Origin: an uncultured Mollicutes bacterium
GTDB lineage: Bacteria > Bacillota_I > Bacilli_A > RFN20 > CAG-826
Reading direction: 5' to 3'
Length of the DNA: 11,285 nt
Assembly: GCA_937893635.1 (NCBI GenBank)
Contig: CALBGF010000179.1
Coordinates: 1-11,285 of the forward strand
Position numbers and translations under genes: made by a program. Below, piece after piece: positions 7,735 to 11,285 of the stretch (position 1 is its first letter; every line of letters starts with the position of its first letter). The notes below the pieces were generated by a model. That model was not told the DNA's origin and did not search any database. It worked only from the letters and a program-made list of their open reading frames with translations.

Positions 7735-9036
7735 TTACACACCTACCTTTTCCTTATTAGTATACCCATTAGAGGTATCTTCTATTTTAATATAACGACC
7801 ATATTTATCTCTTGGGCGAGAATTTGCATTGGATTTTGATGAAGATTTTTTTGTTTTAGGATTATTACTTTTTTTAGACTTTTTAATAAATCCTTCTCTT
7901 TGCAATTTCAAATAGTTGCTTAAACTAATAAATCTACCATATTGATCACGATAATAAATTCGTCCTTTTTTCACCATCATATTTTCTTTATTTATATGAT
8001 TTTCTTTAGCAATTTCTTCGATTTTTTCTTCTATTTCTTCTTCTGAAGCATTCTCATTAATCTCTAATTTAGTTTCATCAATAACTGGTACTTCTTCTTC
8101 AACTTTTATTTTATCCATAATTTGACCTAATCTAATTACTAATAGTTCATTATATCTTTGATCATAAATTACAAATAATTTCTCGACTAAAATGGAATAA
8201 ATTAGTAATAACATAAATGTAATTACCAAAATAATAATTCCAATATTAGATTGTAAATAACAAATAGTGTATCCAAGTGCTAAATTTTTAGTTCCCTTGT
8301 ATCCATCTGTTTGATATACTCCAATAATCATATCTTTGCTTATTTGGAATTCACCAAACATCGATTTAGGATTAGCATCTCCTCTAAATGTATATAAAGG
8401 ATTTTCTTCTGAATCATAGGTTACTTCAATTAAACGGTGTACTATTGTTATATATGTCTTATTATCACTTGATAACATTTTAAAAGCCACTACATCAAAC
8501 GGCTTAATGTTATCAATATATTTTCGTTCTTTAGTTATGGTAATGAAAGAATATTGGGCAATACGATTTTCTTCGCCCATCATTTCATAATCTTTTAAAT
8601 ATGTATTTCCTTTATAAACTTGTGACATAGAATCTGTTTCAATAACAAGCATTGCAGTATTTCCAAACCACATTTGTTGGTTGTTTTTCTTTACAGAAAC
8701 AGAAAAGCCTATTAGCACTACAACAGCGATATATAACATAGTTACAATGCTAGCGCCAATTTTACCAAATACTTTATTCTTTTTTTGTTTTTTATTATAG
8801 TAAGCAATTATATTTTCGTTTGATTTATTATTCTTTTTATAAATTTTTTTTAAATCTTGTTCTATTTCAAGTTTAATTTCATCATCTTCTAGACTATGTA
8901 TAATTGTTTTCTTTTTAGCATTAAAGAAAAATATTGCTAGCGTTATAAAGGCTATAGCAAATAGCAATATAACTACTATTCCAACAATATACACATAATC
9001 ACTTATATTTAATTTTGAAAAACTAGTAAATTCCAT
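7735..9036 (-). CDS. sipW: SipW-like (ER-type, family S26B) signal peptidase I with extended N- and C-termini
   Basis: This membrane endopeptidase would remove signal peptides from the neighbouring exported proteins. Within 433 residues the conserved boxes are TDSMSQVY with nucleophile S136, DVVAFK (181-186), IVHRLIEV with H200, and FRGDAN with D220. Histidine in place of the usual bacterial general-base lysine marks the SipW/ER-type class. Membrane segments are predicted at about 13-38, 92-114 and 264-285. The catalytic domain lies between the last two, outside the cell. The first segment and the 50-residue lysine-rich loop after it are extra compared with Bacillus SipW. The roughly 145-residue C-terminal tail should be cytoplasmic. 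It has an acidic Glu-rich part (312-345), two RD-x-YGR-[FY]-I motifs (363-370, 409-416) and a Lys/Ser-rich linker. The start is supported by GGGAGGGG at 9046-9053, 9 bases before the ATG. Its place between substrates matches tapA-sipW-tasA logic. Confidence 0.88.
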   Translation of the reverse strand: MEFTSFSKLNISDYVYIVGIVVILLFAIAFITLAIFFFNAKKKTIIHSLEDDEIKLEIEQDLKKIYKKNNKSNENIIAYYNKKQKKNKVFGKIGASIVTMLYIAVVVLIGFSVSVKKNNQQMWFGNTAMLVIETDSMSQVYKGNTYLKDYEMMGEENRIAQYSFITITKERKYIDNIKPFDVVAFKMLSSDNKTYITIVHRLIEVTYDSEENPLYTFRGDANPKSMFGEFQISKDMIIGVYQTDGYKGTKNLALGYTICYLQSNIGIIILVITFMLLLIYSILVEKLFVIYDQRYNELLVIRLGQIMDKIKVEEEVPVIDETKLEINENASEEEIEEKIEEIAKENHINKENMMVKKGRIYYRDQYGRFISLSNYLKLQREGFIKKSKKSNNPKTKKSSSKSNANSRPRDKYGRYIKIEDTSNGYTNKEKVGV

Positions 9037-9095
9037 TTGCCTTCACCCCTCCCACTAGCAATATTTTTTAATTAATAGATTTAATTTTTTTCTAC

Positions 9096-9740
9096 TTATT
9101 TAGATAAAACGTCTACTCTGTATTCAACTTTTATAGTTGCATTATTTACAACATCTTTAAAGTTGTTATATTCAGTATATGAGCTTGGTTCTTGACCATT
9201 AGCATATGTGAATGTAACTTTTTCCCAATCAAATGTTGCTTCATTATCTGCTAATACAAATTGATAAGTATTAGAGCCATCTGCGTGTGTTGATGTTTTA
9301 GCGCCAGCATAAGCAATGTTTAAATAATCCTCTAATTTTCCTTTTTCACTAGTATTTGTAATAGTGATTGTTGTGGTGAATGAGAAATAGATTTTATCAT
9401 CATCGTGATCTATTTCACCATTTCCATTGTTATTAACAGATGTGTAGACAGCTGTTTTGTTTGTCTTTCCATCCCAGTCAATTGTAATACCATCTGCTGC
9501 TGCAGTTGATGCTTCTAAGTTTAAAGCCTTTCTTCCTGCTTCTGTTTGGTCAAACACAACTGTGAAATCATCTGCTTTTGCAATATCTCCAACTGCCACA
9601 ACTTGTGTAACTTTTTGGCTAAGAGTTTGATCTTGTGATGTCCATGTGTTATTGAAGAACCAAAGTGAAAAACCTGATCCTACAACTGCTGCTCCAGCTA
9701 ATACTGGTAATAGACTGCCAATTAAAAATTTCTTTTTCAT
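9096..9740 (-). CDS. Small TasA/camelysin-like exported protein, probable major SipW substrate
   Basis: From the chosen start (MKKKFL) the protein has 214 residues. An in-frame ATG at 9797 would add 19 residues, but it lies inside the promoter, while AAGGAGG (9750-9756) is placed 9 bases from the ATG used here. The signal has KKK, a hydrophobic core (5-20) and GSGFSLWFFNN (21-31), matching the Gly-then-aromatic pattern of SipW-type substrates. The mature part has no cysteine and is acidic and Thr/Asn-rich. It contains strand-like TTTITITNTS (122-131) and ends in IKVEYRVDV. Residues 103-114 (NNNGNGEIDHDD) look like an EF-hand-type calcium loop with Asn at several ligand positions. Its first place behind a near-consensus promoter suggests high expression, as for a structural subunit. 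It resembles the 270-residue protein around the signal. The fibre role is inferred. Confidence 0.8.
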   Translation of the reverse strand: MKKKFLIGSLLPVLAGAAVVGSGFSLWFFNNTWTSQDQTLSQKVTQVVAVGDIAKADDFTVVFDQTEAGRKALNLEASTAAADGITIDWDGKTNKTAVYTSVNNNGNGEIDHDDDKIYFSFTTTITITNTSEKGKLEDYLNIAYAGAKTSTHADGSNTYQFVLADNEATFDWEKVTFTYANGQEPSSYTEYNNFKDVVNNATIKVEYRVDVLSK

Positions 9741-9775
9741 GCTTTTTTTCCTCCTTTTAAGCGTGACTAGGTAAA

Positions 9776-9804
9776 ATAATACTAGGACAAAAACCATTTG
9801 TCAA
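9776..9804 (-). promoter_or_regulatory. Strong sigma-A promoter of the SipW-type operon
   Basis: On the minus strand there is a perfect -35 TTGACA (9804-9799), a 17-base spacer, and -10 TATTAT (9781-9776, one mismatch). The transcript would start near 9769, giving a leader of about 30 bases with the ribosome binding site AAGGAGG. It should drive all four genes, since no terminator is seen between 9740 and 4661. Confidence 0.88.
9786..9802. promoter_or_regulatory. Candidate operator: inverted repeat inside the operon promoter
   Basis: A perfect 6-bp inverted repeat GACAAA-N5-TTTGTC spans 9786-9802. It covers most of the -35 box and much of the -35/-10 spacer. The position is typical of a repressor site, but the repeat is short and partly shares bases with the -35 consensus, so it may be coincidence. 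No regulator gene lies in the window. Confidence 0.4.
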
Positions 9805-9951
9805 GAAAAACGCACTCTTTTTTTTACAATCTTAAAAAAACGCAAAAAAGTGCTTATGAAGGGCGTTATCAATATTTGTGCATTGTTCAGTATTGTTATT
9901 TTTTTATAAATATAAAAAAATATATTATATAAATTTATATATAATTTTTCA

Positions 9952-9962
9952 CCCCCCCCCCC
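9952..9962. repeat. Poly-C/G homopolymer tract (11 bases)
   Basis: Eleven consecutive C on the plus strand (G on the operon strand) stand in an otherwise very AT-rich region, about 150 bases upstream of the operon -35 box. Runs of this kind change length by slipped-strand mispairing and act as phase-variation switches in other bacteria. On the operon strand TTGGGG (9964-9959) and TATATA (9941-9936) are separated by 17 bases that include seven of the G's. This could be a second, tract-length-dependent promoter, but the match is weak. Confidence 0.7.
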
Positions 9963-9969
9963 AACGATT

Positions 9970-9989
9970 TTTACTGAATATTGAGTAAA
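9970..9989. promoter_or_regulatory. Near-perfect 20-bp palindrome beside the poly-C tract
   Basis: TTTACT-G-AATATT-G-AGTAAA reads the same on both strands except at the symmetric G positions. It begins 7 bases from the poly-C tract. The length and symmetry are typical of a dimeric repressor or activator site, and it has no T-run that would make it a terminator. The regulator is unknown. Confidence 0.4.
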
Positions 9990-10096
9990 TAGAAATTTTT
10001 TTTAAATTAAAAATAATGGTTAATTGCGGTTATTATTTAATTAAGAATAAAAACATAATAGTATTTGTAAAATAATCTTATAATATTGATGCAAAT

Positions 10097-10130
10097 AAAA
10101 AAGTTCAAATGCCATTTTGACATTTGAACT
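10097..10130 (-). terminator. Intrinsic terminator of the beta-helix protein gene
   Basis: On the minus strand a 12-bp stem (10130-10119 AGTTCAAATGTC with 10113-10102 GGCATTTGAACT, one U-G pair) closes a 5-base loop and is followed by T's (10102-10097). It lies about 31 bases after the stop codon of the upstream gene, so that gene and the SipW-type operon are separate transcription units. Confidence 0.93.
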
Positions 10131-10161
10131 ATATAATTTAATTCTAATATTCCTATAAAAC

Positions 10162-11285
10162 TTATTTAGCTTGGCAATTTTCAAAGCGCGTAACACCATC
10201 AACACTTATTACTGTTGAACTATATGTGGCAATATCTTCTTCAGTAAATGATGTTTTACCATCAGCACGAACACCAAATATATTTTTGTAATAACCAAGT
10301 CCATATGTATAAGATGTTGTTTTTCCATTAGAAAACTCTGAATCTTCGTTTAATTCAAGAACATTATTAATAATATTATCTTTCCAAATAATATTCCAAT
10401 TGTTTCCACGGAATAATTTAACACAAAGCACAGCTTTATCTGTACTAGACGAACTTCCATTAAATGTACAATTAGTTATTTCAATTTTTGAAGTTGAATT
10501 ATTAACTTCTTTATAAACATTGAAGAATTTGCCTTTTTCTACATTATTAAATGTACATCCATCAAATACATAATCTTGTTCGCTATATGTATAGATGTTA
10601 TATCCGCCATTTACGGAATTAAATACACATTTTTTAAATGTGGTAACTCCACCTTGTCCCCAATATGATCCACGGCCATTAATTACACAATTTTCAAACA
10701 CAAGATTAGTAGCTCTAACAAAGCCATTGTAATCAGCTTCTCCTAGATTAATAGTCATGTTTTTAAATGTTACATTTGCTCCCTCTAAAGAGTAATCCGC
10801 ACCATATTCACCGACTTTTCCATCAGTATATGTGGAACCATAAACTGTATTTTCGCCATTTCCTACAAATTGAATAGTTTTGCCAGAAAGTTGTCCTGAA
10901 CTTAAATCATTTTTAAGAGAGAAGTTTCCATCAGATAAACCAATATCAACAGAATCAGATTCTTTCACAGCGTCAGTAATAGATGATGTTAATTCTTCAT
11001 TTGAGCTTGTTTCTATTTTAGTAGGAGCTTTCACAACATCAGAACCTTTCCATACTAATACATTATCAACTGTAACTGTTAATTCGCTATAATCATATGA
11101 AGCTCCTGAATCTTCTGGTTTATTAACATAATATAAATCAGAAACCTTATCAGTTGCGGTACAATTTACACCTTCTAATGTAGTATCATTCATTGATATA
11201 TTCCAAACAGTTCCATTATATTTTTTAATGTTAACTGCAGCTTTGTTATTTGTTGTACCAACAAATTTGCAATTATTAAATATAG
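10162..11285 (-). CDS. Repetitive parallel beta-helix (pectate-lyase-fold-like) protein, 3' part
   Basis: Only the C-terminal 374 or so residues are present, because the frame is open to the window edge and the true start lies outside. A ladder of [F/I/V]-x-x-C-x-[F/I] rungs (VFENCVI, TFKKCVF, VFDGCTF, EITNCTF, RFENCQ) at spacings of roughly 20-30 residues is typical of right-handed parallel beta-helices. A block NC-x-F-x-G...KA-x-x-x-x-K...WNI occurs twice about 268 residues apart (near 11281-11195 and 10476-10388), so the protein is built of long tandem units. Each unit seems to open with a strand-rich cap (VDIGLSDGNFSL, GKTIQFVGNG). No sortase signal or membrane anchor ends it. Family knowledge suggests an extracellular or surface protein, either adhesin-like or carbohydrate-active. 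No catalytic residues could be assigned. It ends in its own terminator. Confidence 0.75.
   Translation of the reverse strand, partial: IFNNCKFVGTTNNKAAVNIKKYNGTVWNISMNDTTLEGVNCTATDKVSDLYYVNKPEDSGASYDYSELTVTVDNVLVWKGSDVVKAPTKIETSSNEELTSSITDAVKESDSVDIGLSDGNFSLKNDLSSGQLSGKTIQFVGNGENTVYGSTYTDGKVGEYGADYSLEGANVTFKNMTINLGEADYNGFVRATNLVFENCVINGRGSYWGQGGVTTFKKCVFNSVNGGYNIYTYSEQDYVFDGCTFNNVEKGKFFNVYKEVNNSTSKIEITNCTFNGSSSSTDKAVLCVKLFRGNNWNIIWKDNIINNVLELNEDSEFSNGKTTSYTYGLGYYKNIFGVRADGKTSFTEEDIATYSSTVISVDGVTRFENCQAK
10388..10476 (-). repeat. Intragenic repeat, copy A (C-terminal) of the beta-helix protein
   Basis: This encodes TNCTFNGSSSSTDKAVL followed by CVK and a WNI strand. It matches copy B at the window edge (11195-11281), which encodes NNCKFVGTTNNKAAV followed by NIK and a WNI strand. 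Conservation is at protein level with scattered nucleotide identity (shared GCAATT/ACAATT, AGCTTT and ATATTCCAA stretches in plus-strand reading), so the duplication is old. Confidence 0.6.
11195..11281 (-). repeat. Intragenic repeat, copy B of the beta-helix protein
   Basis: This partner of the copy at 10388-10476 lies upstream of the first in-window ATG at 11193. Its presence shows that this ATG is internal and that the coding frame extends beyond the window. Confidence 0.6.

Larger units (their letters stand above)
9805..10096. other. Non-coding AT-rich region upstream of the SipW-type operon
   Basis: No credible gene is seen on either strand. Next to the promoter lie A- and T-runs with an imperfect dyad (GCACTCTTTTTT near 9812 with AAAAAAGTGC near 9845). 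The middle part (9900-9950) is almost pure A/T. The poly-C tract at 9952-9962 and the near-palindrome at 9970-9989 are listed separately. The part from 9990 to 10096 shows nothing recognisable. Its length and composition suggest a regulatory rather than coding role. Confidence 0.6.

Noticed and set aside
9741..9797. ATG at 9797 as start of the small exported protein
   Set aside because: It overlaps the -35 region of the promoter, and the extra residues would precede an otherwise standard KKK signal peptide that has its own AAGGAGG.
9810..9855. T-run and A-run dyad near the operon promoter as an attenuator
   Set aside because: It lies upstream of the main transcript start, and the stem is mostly A-T homopolymer with a bulge, expected by chance in such sequence.
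1..11285. CRISPR array, tRNA, rRNA, insertion sequence or integrase
   Set aside because: No regularly spaced direct repeats, cloverleaf, transposase motif or terminal inverted repeats were found on reading either strand.

Overview
The window looks like chromosomal DNA from an AT-rich, low-GC Bacillota (Bacilli/Clostridia-like) fermentative anaerobe. The evidence is the strong AT bias, AGGAGG-type ribosome binding sites, sigma-A-type promoters, an oxygen-sensitive pyruvate formate-lyase pair, and a SipW-type signal peptidase locus. Tryptophan is written TGG throughout and no TGA interrupts a gene, so nothing suggests the mollicute TGA=Trp code. Genus cannot be named from the sequence alone.

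Left part (1-3228, + strand): a promoter region, then pflB (pyruvate formate-lyase) and pflA (its radical-SAM activase). The two genes overlap by one base (TAATG) and end in a strong intrinsic terminator whose loop holds the pflA stop codon. Together they convert pyruvate and CoA to acetyl-CoA and formate under anaerobiosis. Converging on them from the other strand (3233-4546) is a single-gene unit encoding an ArsB/NhaD-type permease with its own promoter.

Middle part (4623-9804, - strand, read right to left): a four-gene operon with a near-consensus promoter and an intrinsic terminator. Its order is small exported protein (214 aa), an enlarged SipW-like (Ser/His, ER-type) signal peptidase (433 aa), second exported protein (270 aa), large exported protein (742 aa). 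All three exported proteins carry an N-terminal segment resembling the SipW-dependent signal of TasA/camelysin (Gly-rich hydrophobic core followed by an aromatic F/Y-F cluster). The layout, substrate - SipW - substrate, recalls Bacillus tapA-sipW-tasA, but the cargo is different and one cargo is very large. I infer a dedicated export and assembly locus for a cell-surface or extracellular matrix structure. The peptidase is itself unusual: it has an extra N-terminal membrane segment and a long charged cytoplasmic tail with a duplicated RD-x-YGR-[FY]-I motif.

Right part (9805-11285): a roughly 350-base intergenic region upstream of the operon. It holds an 11-base poly-C (poly-G on the operon strand) tract and an adjacent near-palindrome, which makes it a candidate phase-variable control region. 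Beyond it, after an intrinsic terminator, lies the 3' end of a repetitive parallel beta-helix surface protein on the same strand, which runs off the window edge.
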